A stretch of DNA of 64,000 nucleotides from assembly GCA_031655335.1 (NCBI GenBank), contig CP134226.1, forward strand, positions 2,841,001 to 2,905,000, written 5' to 3'. The DNA comes from Thalassospiraceae bacterium LMO-SO8 (GTDB lineage: Bacteria; Pseudomonadota; Alphaproteobacteria; Rhodospirillales; Casp-alpha2). The notes below the pieces were generated by a model that was not told the origin of the DNA, searched no databases, and saw only the letters and a list, made by a program, of their open reading frames with translations. Both the position numbers and the translations under genes were made by a program. Shown here piece by piece: positions 1 through 7,678 of this stretch (position 1 is its first letter; every line of letters begins with the position of its first letter).

Positions 1-364
1 CGGCCAGGGTGCCGACGGGCACGCCGCCCGGCATCTGAACGATCGACAGCAGGGAATCCATGCCCTTCAGGGCTTTGCTTTCCACCGGCACGCCGAACAC
101 GGGCAGCGGCGTCAGCGCCGCCGCCATGCCGGGCAGGTGGGCGGCCCCGCCGGCGCCGGCGATGATCGCCTTCAGCCCGCGGCCGCGGGCCGCCTTGGCA
201 TAGTCGTACAGGCGGTCGGGCGTGCGATGGGCGGAGACGATGCGGGTTTCGTGCGGGACGCCGAGTTCGGTCAGCACATCCGCCGCATGGCGCATGGTGT
301 CCCAGTCCGACTGACTGCCCATGATGATGCCGACCAGGGGGGTGTCGGCGGCCGATTGCGGCAT
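1..364 (-). CDS. purE: PurE, 5-(carboxyamino)imidazole ribonucleotide mutase (3' part outside window)
   Basis: Class I PurE moves the carboxylate of N5-CAIR to C4 of the imidazole ring in cytosolic purine synthesis. The visible N-terminal ~121 codons contain GSQSDW near the start, the substrate-binding SAHRTP motif with the catalytic-type His, and [10 protein letters not shown], all typical of the family (usual length ~160-170 residues). The start is the ATG at 364 with a GAGG sequence about 9 nt upstream, and a good promoter lies at 426-453. The gene runs off the left edge; purK commonly follows purE but cannot be seen here. The assignment is secure. Confidence 0.95.
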   Translation of the reverse strand, partial: MPQSAADTPLVGIIMGSQSDWDTMRHAADVLTELGVPHETRIVSAHRTPDRLYDYAKAARGRGLKAIIAGAGGAAHLPGMAAALTPLPVFGVPVESKALKGMDSLLSIVQMPGGVPVGTLA

Positions 365-425
365 GTTGAGACCTCGCTTCCGGTGAAGGCCGCATCGGTG
401 GCCTTCGGGTGACGGGAAGCGCGTC

Positions 426-453
426 ATTATATGGCCAGCCACGGCCACCGCAA
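426..453 (-). promoter_or_regulatory. Putative sigma70-type promoter of purE
   Basis: Read on the minus strand, TTGCGG is followed after 16 nt by a perfect TATAAT, about 60 nt before the purE start codon. No PurR-like operator was recognised. Confidence 0.55.
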
Positions 454-563
454 GAGTTCAAATATCCTTGAAACGTAAGGCTTTATTAACAATATAAAGG
501 TAATCTAATGTGACAGCAGTCCGTTTGTTCGCCAAGAATGGCGACCTGGAAGGGAGACCCGGC

Positions 564-1277
564 ATGGATGTCAACCAGGCCGCCCCCGTCCAGCCGGTAG
601 GACCTGGCGGAGGGCACGGCGGCGGCGCCGGCCCGGGCGGCGGCAAGAAAGAAGACCACCACGAAGAGCAGGCCAAGAACGGCCATTCGGAACCGGCCAT
701 CAACGTGTCGGGCCTTCTGTCCATGGAAGGCCTGACGCCGGAGGCCCAGCATGCCATCGAGCGCATGGCGTCCGAGCTCGAACCCCTGCGCCGGCAGCTT
801 GTTCATGCCCAGGAGGAATTGGCCGAGGCTCGCGCCAACGAATTCCGCGATGCCGTGGTGCCGGCGTTGAACCGGCGGGGGGTGATGGCCGAGATGGAAA
901 AGCTGATCCATCGCCTGGGCCATATCGAAGCGCGGCCGGCGCTGATCCTGGTTCATCTCGCCAACGGCGACGATATCCGCCGGGCCCATGGCCTCGCGGT
1001 GTTGGACCAGGCCCTGCGCCTGACCTGCGACGTGCTGGGATCGGACAGCCATCAGGCCATGGTCATGGGCAGCCTGGGCGGCAACGATTTCGCGATGGTG
1101 GTGCTGGAAGACGGGATCGAGGGCGCGCGGCGCAAGGCCGGTGAGCTTGAGGCGGCGCTGCGCGCCACCCATACGGCCGAGGGTCTTTTCCTCGAGGCGC
1201 GCACGGGCGTGGCCTTGCTGGAACCGGGCATGACCGCCGAGGCGGCGGTCACCGCCGCCGACCGCAATCTGCGCTAA
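564..1277 (+). CDS. Degenerate GGDEF-domain protein
   Basis: About 237 residues. The N-terminal ~45 residues are Gly/Pro/His-rich and probably disordered. A short helical stretch follows, then a GGDEF-like fold: LNRRG resembles the LPNRR entry motif of diguanylate cyclases, and the active-site loop reads GGNDF instead of GG(D/E)EF. The lost acidic residue suggests that it does not make c-di-GMP, although it could bind nucleotide or act as a scaffold. The ATG at 564 was chosen because GGGAG lies 7-8 nt upstream; a GTG at 510 in the same frame would add 18 residues. There is no transmembrane segment or sensor domain. The gene is divergent from purE, and a weak promoter (TTGAAA at 468, 17-nt spacer, AATATA) may serve it. 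Confidence 0.75.
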   Translation: MDVNQAAPVQPVGPGGGHGGGAGPGGGKKEDHHEEQAKNGHSEPAINVSGLLSMEGLTPEAQHAIERMASELEPLRRQLVHAQEELAEARANEFRDAVVPALNRRGVMAEMEKLIHRLGHIEARPALILVHLANGDDIRRAHGLAVLDQALRLTCDVLGSDSHQAMVMGSLGGNDFAMVVLEDGIEGARRKAGELEAALRATHTAEGLFLEARTGVALLEPGMTAEAAVTAADRNLR

Positions 1278-1447
1278 GGCGCCGGTACGTGCTCTAGGGC
1301 GAAGGTCCAGGCTTTACAGTCCCCTCCGCGTTAACTACAACACGGGCCAACACGCATGTATCGCCGCGCCGTGGGCGGCGGCGCGCGTGCGCCGAGGGCG
1401 CTTAACCGCTTCCGGGCGCACGAAACCCGCATTCCGAAAGATGTGAC

Positions 1448-3397
1448 ATGACAGAATTCGATGGCGTCGCGATGGCGCTTGGCCAGGCGTTGAGCAAACG
1501 CGGCTATACCGTCCTGACCCCCGTACAGACCGCGATCCTGGCGCCGGAACTCCGGGATGCGGACGTTCTGGTGTCGGCCCAGACCGGATCGGGCAAGACC
1601 GTGGCCTTCGGTCTGTCGCTGGCGCCGACCTTGTTGGCGGGCGAAGACCGCTTCGGGCGGGCGGCGGAGCCGCTGGCCCTGGCCGTGGCGCCGACGCGGG
1701 AACTGGCGCTTCAGGTCAAACGCGAACTGGACTGGCTGTACGAGATGACGGGCGCCGTCTCGGCCTCCTGCATCGGCGGCATGGACATGGGGGGCGAACG
1801 CCGGGCCCTCAACAAAGGGGCCCATATCGTCGTCGGCACGCCGGGCCGCCTGCGCGATCATATCGAGCGCGGATCTCTCAATGTCTCCGGTCTGCGCGCC
1901 GTGGTGCTGGACGAGGCCGACGAGATGCTCGACCTGGGCTTCCGCGAGGATCTTGAATTCATTCTCGACGCCGCCCCGGCGGACCGCCGCACCCTGATGT
2001 TTTCCGCCACCGTGCCGCGCAGCATCGCGACCCTGGCCAAGCGCTATCAGCGCAACGCCGTGCGCGTCGCGACGACGGAGGAACAGAAACAGCACCTCGA
2101 CATCGAATACCGCGCCCTGGCCGTGGCCCCCAACGACCGGGAAAACGCCATCATCAACCTGCTGCGCTATTACGATGCCAAAAGTGCCCTGGTGTTTTGC
2201 GCGACCCGCGCGACGGTCAACCACATGACCAGCCGCTTCGCCAACCGGGGGTTCTCCGTCGTCGCCTTGTCGGGGGAGTTGAGCCAGAACGAGCGCACCC
2301 ACGCGCTCCAGGCCATGCGCGACGGCCGCGCCCGGGTCTGCATCGCCACCGACGTGGCGGCGCGCGGCATCGATCTGCCCGATCTGGAACTGGTGATCCA
2401 CGCCGACATCCCGAAGACCCGGGAAACCCTGCTGCACCGAAGCGGCCGCACGGGCCGCGCCGGGCGCAAGGGCGTCAGCGCCCTGATCGTGCCGCACAAC
2501 CTGCGCTACCGCACGGAGCGCCTGCTGGACAGCGCCAATCTCGAGGCGACCTGGGCCAAGGCGCCGTCGGCCGACGAGATTCTGGCCCGCGACCGTGAGC
2601 GCGTCCTTACCGACCCGGCCCTGAGCGAGCCCCTGAACGACGAGGAGCAGGCCTTCGCGACGGAGCTTCTCAGCCGTTACAGCGCGGAGCAGATCGCCGG
2701 CGCCTTCATGCGCCAGCAGATGGCCGGCATGTCGGCGCCCGAGGAACTGCTGGATACGGGCCCGTCGGACCGCTTGGCGGAGCGCAAGGAATCCCGCCGC
2801 GACGCCTTCAAGGGCGGCGTGTGGTTCTCGTTGTCCGTCGGCCACAAACAGAATGCCGAGCCGCGCTGGCTGCTGCCCATGCTGTGCCGCGCCGGCCATA
2901 TGACCAAGCGGGAGATCGGCGCCATCCGCATCTTCAATACGGAAACCTTCGTCGAACTGAGCGCCGATTGCGCCGACCGCTTCGTCGAGGAACTGGGTTC
3001 CGACATGACCATGGAAAAGACGATCCGCGTGGCGCGGGTCGACGGCCTGCCGGACATGCCGGCCGACGGAGGCCGCGAACAGCGCGGCAAGACCTATCAG
3101 GGCGACAAGCCGGCCTGGAACCCGCAAGCCGGCGCGCGTGGCGAGGCGCCCAAGAAGAAAAAGTTCTCGCGCCGCGAGGACGCCCGCGCGGATGCGCTGA
3201 ACGACGACCGCCCGCCGGCCGGTGACCGCCCGCAAAAGCCCCAGGGCGACAAACCCTGGGACGGGGGCGGCAAGAAGGCCAAGGGCAAGAAGACCTACAA
3301 GGTGAAGAAGCCCCACCGGGGCCAGGCCCCCGGCGGCGGAAACCCGGCCGGGAACGCCCCGATCAAGCGCAAGAAGCCGAAAAAACACGCCGACTAG
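1448..3397 (+). CDS. DEAD-box ATP-dependent RNA helicase with DbpA-type RNA-binding domain
   Basis: 649 residues, cytosolic, remodels RNA with ATP. The helicase core has all motifs in order: Q motif (GYTVLTPVQ), Walker A AQTGSGKT, PTRELALQ, GTPGRL, DEAD, SAT, and motif VI HRSGRTGRAGRKG. A DbpA/CsdA-type RNA-binding domain follows at about residues 455-530 (GVWFSLSVGHKQ, then GAIRIFNTETFVEL), and the last ~100 residues are a Lys/Arg/Pro/Gly-rich tail likely to bind RNA non-specifically. The architecture fits DeaD/CsdA-type helicases involved in ribosome assembly, cold growth or mRNA decay; which role applies cannot be read from the sequence. It is a single gene, with about 170 nt of non-coding DNA before it. 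Confidence 0.93.
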   Translation: MTEFDGVAMALGQALSKRGYTVLTPVQTAILAPELRDADVLVSAQTGSGKTVAFGLSLAPTLLAGEDRFGRAAEPLALAVAPTRELALQVKRELDWLYEMTGAVSASCIGGMDMGGERRALNKGAHIVVGTPGRLRDHIERGSLNVSGLRAVVLDEADEMLDLGFREDLEFILDAAPADRRTLMFSATVPRSIATLAKRYQRNAVRVATTEEQKQHLDIEYRALAVAPNDRENAIINLLRYYDAKSALVFCATRATVNHMTSRFANRGFSVVALSGELSQNERTHALQAMRDGRARVCIATDVAARGIDLPDLELVIHADIPKTRETLLHRSGRTGRAGRKGVSALIVPHNLRYRTERLLDSANLEATWAKAPSADEILARDRERVLTDPALSEPLNDEEQAFATELLSRYSAEQIAGAFMRQQMAGMSAPEELLDTGPSDRLAERKESRRDAFKGGVWFSLSVGHKQNAEPRWLLPMLCRAGHMTKREIGAIRIFNTETFVELSADCADRFVEELGSDMTMEKTIRVARVDGLPDMPADGGREQRGKTYQGDKPAWNPQAGARGEAPKKKKFSRREDARADALNDDRPPAGDRPQKPQGDKPWDGGGKKAKGKKTYKVKKPHRGQAPGGGNPAGNAPIKRKKPKKHAD

Positions 3398-3431
3398 GCG
3401 CCCTTACTCACTCACATCGGAATCCATCACC

Positions 3432-5042
3432 TTGTTACGACCCTTATTCGCCGCTCTCGCGGATTGCTTTTCCGTTGCCGATTGGAAAGGCGACGGATCA
3501 CCGGCCCATCTGCTCGCGCGCATCAAGACGGAACTTTTGTCTGGCCTGACCGTGTCCCTGGCCCTGGTGCCCGAGGCCGTGGCTTTCGCCTTCGTCGCGG
3601 GGGTCCATCCCCTGGTCGGGCTTTACGCGGCCTTCCTGGTCGGCCTGATCACCGCCGTCATCGGCGGCCGGCCCGGCATGATTTCCGGCGCCACCGGGGC
3701 GCTTGCCGTGGTTATGGTGGCCCTGGTCGCCAGCCACGGGGTCGAATACCTGTTCGCCACGGTCGTGCTGATGGGCCTTCTCCAGATCGCCGCCGGGCTG
3801 CTGCGCCTGGGCAAGTTCATCCGCCTGGTGCCGCATCCGGTGATGATGGGCTTCGTCAACGGCCTGGCCATCGTCATCTTCCTGGCCCAATTGACGCAGT
3901 TCCAGGTGCCGGGGCCCGACGGGGCCAAGGTCTGGATGACCGGCTGGCCGCTCGCCGTCATGCTGGGTCTGGTTGCGCTGACCATGGCGATCATCTGGGT
4001 GATGCCGAAGATCACCGCCGTCATTCCCGCACCCCTCGCGGGTATCGCCGTGGTCGCGGCCATCGTCATCGGCTTCGGTATCGACGTGCCCCGGGTCGGC
4101 GACCTGGCGACCATCAAGGGCGGGCTGCCTGACTTCCACATCCCCATGGTGCCGCTGACCCTGGAAACCCTGAAAATCATCATCCCCTACGCGGTGATCC
4201 TGGCCGCCATCGGCCTGATCGAGAGCCTTTTGACCCTCAACCTTGTCGGTGAAATCACCGGCAAGCGCGGCGGGGCGTCCCAGGAATGCGTCGCTCAGGG
4301 CCTGGCCAACACGGTCACCGGGTTTTTCGGCGGCATGGGTGGGTGTGCGATGATCGGACAGTCCATGATCAACGTGCAGTCCGGCGGGCGCACGCGCCTG
4401 TCGGGGATTTCGGCGGCGCTGTTTCTGCTCGCCTTTATCCTGGTCGCGTCCAGCCTGATCGAACAGATTCCCCTGGCCGCCCTGGTCGGGGTCATGTTCA
4501 TGGTCGTCATCGGTACCTTCGCCTGGCAGAGCTTCCTGATCCTGCGTCGCATTCCCCTGACCGACGCCCTGGTCATGGGGCTGGTCACGGTCGTCACCGT
4601 GTTCAGCGACCTGGCCGTCGCCGTGGTCGTCGGCGTGATCGTGTCGGCCTTGGCCTATGCCTGGAACAACGCGACGCGCATTCACGCCAAGACCCACGAG
4701 ACGCCCGAGGGCGGCAAGGTCTATCAGATCGAGGGGCCGCTGTTCTTCGGCTCGACCGACGGGTTCGACGAGCTGTTCAAGCCCGAAACCGATCCCGGCC
4801 TGGTCATTATCGACTTCATGAACAGCCGCGTCGTCGACCATTCGGCCCTACAGGCCATCGAAGCCCTGGCCCAGAAGTACGAATCCCAGGGCAAGACCCT
4901 GCAACTGCGCCACCTGTCCAGGGACTGCCACCAGCTTCTCAGCCGCGCCGGTCAGTTGATGCTGGATTCCGACGATGACCCCAATTACGGCGTCGCCGTC
5001 GACTATTTCGTGAAAACCGGTAGTCTGGGCGGCGCCCACTGA
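3432..5042 (+). CDS. SulP-family anion permease with C-terminal STAS domain
   Basis: 536 residues, inner-membrane SLC26/SulP transporter. The N-terminal ~430 residues are strongly hydrophobic with many membrane spans. They include the signature region SLALVPEAVAFAFVAG and the GGMGGCAMIGQSM segment typical of bacterial SulP proteins. A cytosolic STAS domain occupies about residues 435-530 (VIIDFMNSRVVDHSALQAIE). Family members carry sulfate, bicarbonate or dicarboxylates; the substrate here is unknown. The likely start is TTG at 3432 without a clear ribosome-binding site. It ends 33 nt before the glutathione peroxidase and may be cotranscribed with it. Confidence 0.9.
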   Translation: MLRPLFAALADCFSVADWKGDGSPAHLLARIKTELLSGLTVSLALVPEAVAFAFVAGVHPLVGLYAAFLVGLITAVIGGRPGMISGATGALAVVMVALVASHGVEYLFATVVLMGLLQIAAGLLRLGKFIRLVPHPVMMGFVNGLAIVIFLAQLTQFQVPGPDGAKVWMTGWPLAVMLGLVALTMAIIWVMPKITAVIPAPLAGIAVVAAIVIGFGIDVPRVGDLATIKGGLPDFHIPMVPLTLETLKIIIPYAVILAAIGLIESLLTLNLVGEITGKRGGASQECVAQGLANTVTGFFGGMGGCAMIGQSMINVQSGGRTRLSGISAALFLLAFILVASSLIEQIPLAALVGVMFMVVIGTFAWQSFLILRRIPLTDALVMGLVTVVTVFSDLAVAVVVGVIVSALAYAWNNATRIHAKTHETPEGGKVYQIEGPLFFGSTDGFDELFKPETDPGLVIIDFMNSRVVDHSALQAIEALAQKYESQGKTLQLRHLSRDCHQLLSRAGQLMLDSDDDPNYGVAVDYFVKTGSLGGAH

Positions 5043-5075
5043 CCTTTGTCGTTCCGACGCCGCCGAGGGCCGTTT

Positions 5076-5636
5076 ATGATTGCCTTACGCATCCTGTCCC
5101 TGCTTGCCCTGTTGATGTCAGGAGCCGCCATGGCCGCCGACGCCCCCAAGACGACCGCCCATGATTTCGCCTTCACCGCCATCGACGGCACCCCGCTGCC
5201 GTTGAAATCCTTCGCGGGCAAGGCGGTGCTGGTCGTCAACACGGCGTCGCGATGCGGGTTCACGCCGCAATACACGGCGTTGCAGGACCTGTGGACCCGC
5301 TACCGCGACAAGGGTTTCGTGCTGCTGGGCGTGCCGTCCAACGATTTCGGCGGGCAGGAACCGGGCACGGCGGCGGAGATCAAGGAATTCTGCGAGGTGA
5401 ATTTCAGCGTCGATTTCCCGCTGACGGAAAAGGTCGCGGTCACGGGCGACGGCGCCCATCCGTTTTATGCCTGGGCGGGCAAGGAATTGGGCGCCCTGGC
5501 CAAGCCGCGCTGGAATTTCCACAAATACCTGATCGCGCCGGACGGGCGGTTGGTCGACTGGTTCTCGACACCAACCTCGCCGACCGCGCCCAGGGTTCTC
5601 AAAGCCGTCGAGGCTGCTCTGGCCGGGGCACGCTGA
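5076..5636 (+). CDS. Exported glutathione peroxidase-family protein
   Basis: 186 residues with a signal peptide (hydrophobic core ALRILSLLALLMSG, cleavage near AMA-AD), so it probably acts in the periplasm. The GPx/thioredoxin-fold motifs are present: NTASRCGFTPQY with the peroxidatic Cys, GVPSNDFGGQEPG with the active-site Gln, and WNFHKYL with the active-site Trp. Cys replaces selenocysteine. Such bacterial enzymes usually take electrons from thioredoxin-like donors rather than glutathione. The ATG at 5076 has GAGGG upstream; an in-frame TTG at 5046 would add ten residues ahead of the signal peptide and is less likely. Confidence 0.9.
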   Translation: MIALRILSLLALLMSGAAMAADAPKTTAHDFAFTAIDGTPLPLKSFAGKAVLVVNTASRCGFTPQYTALQDLWTRYRDKGFVLLGVPSNDFGGQEPGTAAEIKEFCEVNFSVDFPLTEKVAVTGDGAHPFYAWAGKELGALAKPRWNFHKYLIAPDGRLVDWFSTPTSPTAPRVLKAVEAALAGAR

Positions 5637-5651
5637 GACCGCCCCCCCGGG

Positions 5652-7208
5652 TCAGGCCGTGCCGCGCCCGACATGGGGAAAGGTCATGCATACTTCCGTG
5701 CCGGTCCGCACTTCGCTGGTGATCGTGATCGTGCCGCCGTGGGCTTCCACCAGACCGCTGGCGATGGACAGCCCGAGACCCGATCCATCGTGTTTGCGGG
5801 CCAGGACGTTGCCGATCTGGTAAAACGGGCGGGCGACCTCGTCCAGCTTGTCGGGGGGAATGCCGATGCCGGTATCGCGGATGCAAATTTCGACCGCCAG
5901 TTCGGTTTCCCGGGCCGAAATGAAGATGTGGCCGCCAGGCGGGGTGAACTTGATCGCATTCGACAGGATGTTGCTCATGACCTGGGTGAGCGCCCTGGGG
6001 TCGGCGTCGATGGTCAGGTCGTCGCCGATGTCGCCGAATTCCAGGATGATGCCGCTGTCCGCGATGGCCGTGTTGATCATCTTAAGGACTCCGGAAACCT
6101 CTTCCCGAATATTCAGGGTTTCGATGTCCAGATCGTATTGCCCCGCCTCGATGCGGGACAGGTCGAGAATGTCGCGGACCAGGCTCAGCATGTGAAGGCC
6201 GGCTGATCGCACATCCTTCAGGTATTCCGCCTGTTTGCCGTGGACGGGTCCGGCGACGCCGCCGAGCATGGCGTCCGTGAAGCCGATGATCGCGTTCAAG
6301 GGGGTGCGGAATTCATGGCTCATGACGGCCAGGAACCGGCTTTTCGCCTGGTTGGCCTCGACGGCGGACTCCAGCGCTTCTTGCAGGCGGTTGGCATCCT
6401 CGATCTGTTGCGTGATGTCGGAACCGATGCCCCGGTAACCGGCAAAGACGCCGTCCGGCGTGAACACGGCCTTGCCGCTGAGCCGGATCGTCCGCACGCC
6501 CCCCGCGGGCACGGCGATCCGGCATACGAAATCGCGGAAGTTGCGGCGTTCGCGGACATCCTTCTCATGCTGCCATCGGTCCTTGGTCGACATGTCGGCG
6601 AGGAGTTCCCAAACGGACCGGCCAAGGAAGTGGGAGGGCGGCAGGCCCAGGTTGTCCTGCACAGTGCCGCTGATGAAGGTAAACGTCAGGTCTGGTCCCT
6701 TTTCCCAGAACCAGTCGGATGCGGCCTCGGCGAAGTCCTGGAAGCGATCCCGCAAAAGCTGTAGTTCGGCCGTTGTCTGCTGTCGGTCCTTTTCCTGCCG
6801 GTAAGCGTTGACCAGGCCGGCGATCTGCGCCGGCAGCCGGGCGAAGGAGTCCGTGCCCTTGACCAGATAGTCGTTGGCGCCATGTTTGATGGCTTCGACG
6901 GCGTCGGATTCCGACCCGTTGCCGGTCAGCACGATGATCGGGATGTTGCCGTCCAGGCTGCGCACGAAGCGGACCAAATCGACGCCCGAACCTTCGGGAA
7001 TGTTCAGGTCGGTGACGATGGCGTCGAAGGTGTCTTTCTCGAACATCGCCATCGCTTCGCGACAGTTGGTGTGCCACTGGGGAGAGACATCGGTGTTCTG
7101 GCGCGAAAACTGGCGCAGGGCGAGCCGGTAATCGTTCTCGTCGTCCTCGACAAAGAACAGGGAGATGCCCGTGGGTTCGGGAGCGACTGTGTCAGAATGC
7201 ATGGCCAT
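5652..7208 (-). CDS. Hybrid sensor kinase: N-terminal receiver, PAS, HisKA, HATPase
   Basis: 518 residues, no membrane segment, so cytosolic. The order is unusual: a receiver domain comes first (residues ~15-135, phospho-acceptor Asp67 in IVTDLN, Thr95, Lys117 in YLVKG). A PAS domain follows (~155-275, starting FAEAASDWFWE), then HisKA with His298 in MSHEFRTPL, then HATPase with NAIKF, DTGIGIP and GSGLGLSI motifs. It is the last gene of a three-gene minus-strand set and its start overlaps the stop of the upstream receiver gene by 17 nt, so the two are probably coupled. A second ATG at 7202 fits the GAGAG site better. It could be the downstream kinase of a relay whose input is the FixL-like kinase. 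Confidence 0.93.
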   Translation of the reverse strand: MAMHSDTVAPEPTGISLFFVEDDENDYRLALRQFSRQNTDVSPQWHTNCREAMAMFEKDTFDAIVTDLNIPEGSGVDLVRFVRSLDGNIPIIVLTGNGSESDAVEAIKHGANDYLVKGTDSFARLPAQIAGLVNAYRQEKDRQQTTAELQLLRDRFQDFAEAASDWFWEKGPDLTFTFISGTVQDNLGLPPSHFLGRSVWELLADMSTKDRWQHEKDVRERRNFRDFVCRIAVPAGGVRTIRLSGKAVFTPDGVFAGYRGIGSDITQQIEDANRLQEALESAVEANQAKSRFLAVMSHEFRTPLNAIIGFTDAMLGGVAGPVHGKQAEYLKDVRSAGLHMLSLVRDILDLSRIEAGQYDLDIETLNIREEVSGVLKMINTAIADSGIILEFGDIGDDLTIDADPRALTQVMSNILSNAIKFTPPGGHIFISARETELAVEICIRDTGIGIPPDKLDEVARPFYQIGNVLARKHDGSGLGLSIASGLVEAHGGTITITSEVRTGTEVCMTFPHVGRGTA

Positions 7209-7638
7209 CTCTCGGAAAATGGTTGGTCCGCGCCCAATAATCGATAAGCCGTTCGCTCATGCGGCCCAGGTCCTGGGACCGCACGGGTTTGATCAGGTAA
7301 CTGTTGGCGCCCAGGTCATAGGCCAGTTTCACGTCGGTCGGGTCCGAGGACGATGTCAGGATCACGACCGGAATCCGCCGTGTCCGGTGGTCCTCCTTCA
7401 GGGCCTTGAGCACGGCATGGCCATCGAGCTTGCGTAGCTTGAGATCCAACAGAATGCAGGTCGGCCGGCTTTCGGTCGGGCCGCGGGCGTCGTCACCCGA
7501 AGGCAGCAGATGGGACAGGGCCTCGTCGCCGTCCTGAAGGACCTGGATGTCGACATCCGGCGCCGCGCCGGACAGAGCGCGCTTCAACAGCGTCGCGTCG
7601 GCGGGTTCGTCCTCGATGATCAGGAATTTGTCCTTCAC
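7192..7638 (-). CDS. Single-domain response regulator (Rcp1-like)
   Basis: 148 residues forming a lone CheY-like receiver: acidic pair ED at residues 9-10, phospho-acceptor Asp65 (CILLDLKL), Thr95 and Lys117 (YLIKP). There is no DNA-binding output domain. The extended loop before the Asp and the LTSSSDPTDVKLAYDLGANS stretch are characteristic of Rcp1-type regulators that accompany phytochrome- or PAS-linked kinases. The start is GTG at 7638, preceded by AAGGAAA. The gene lies 40 nt downstream of the tandem-PAS kinase and overlaps the hybrid kinase, so it is likely the phospho-shuttle between the two. Confidence 0.92.
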   Translation of the reverse strand: MKDKFLIIEDEPADATLLKRALSGAAPDVDIQVLQDGDEALSHLLPSGDDARGPTESRPTCILLDLKLRKLDGHAVLKALKEDHRTRRIPVVILTSSSDPTDVKLAYDLGANSYLIKPVRSQDLGRMSERLIDYWARTNHFPRDGHAF

Positions 7639-7678
7639 GGGTTGGTTTCCTTGTTCATGTCTGATCCGGACGGCGGGG

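Noticed and set aside
1331..3388. A 685-codon open frame on the minus strand opposite the helicase gene
   Set aside because: Antisense frame of a GC-rich gene; the product is low-complexity Arg/Gly/Leu with no domain, while the plus strand has all DEAD-box motifs.
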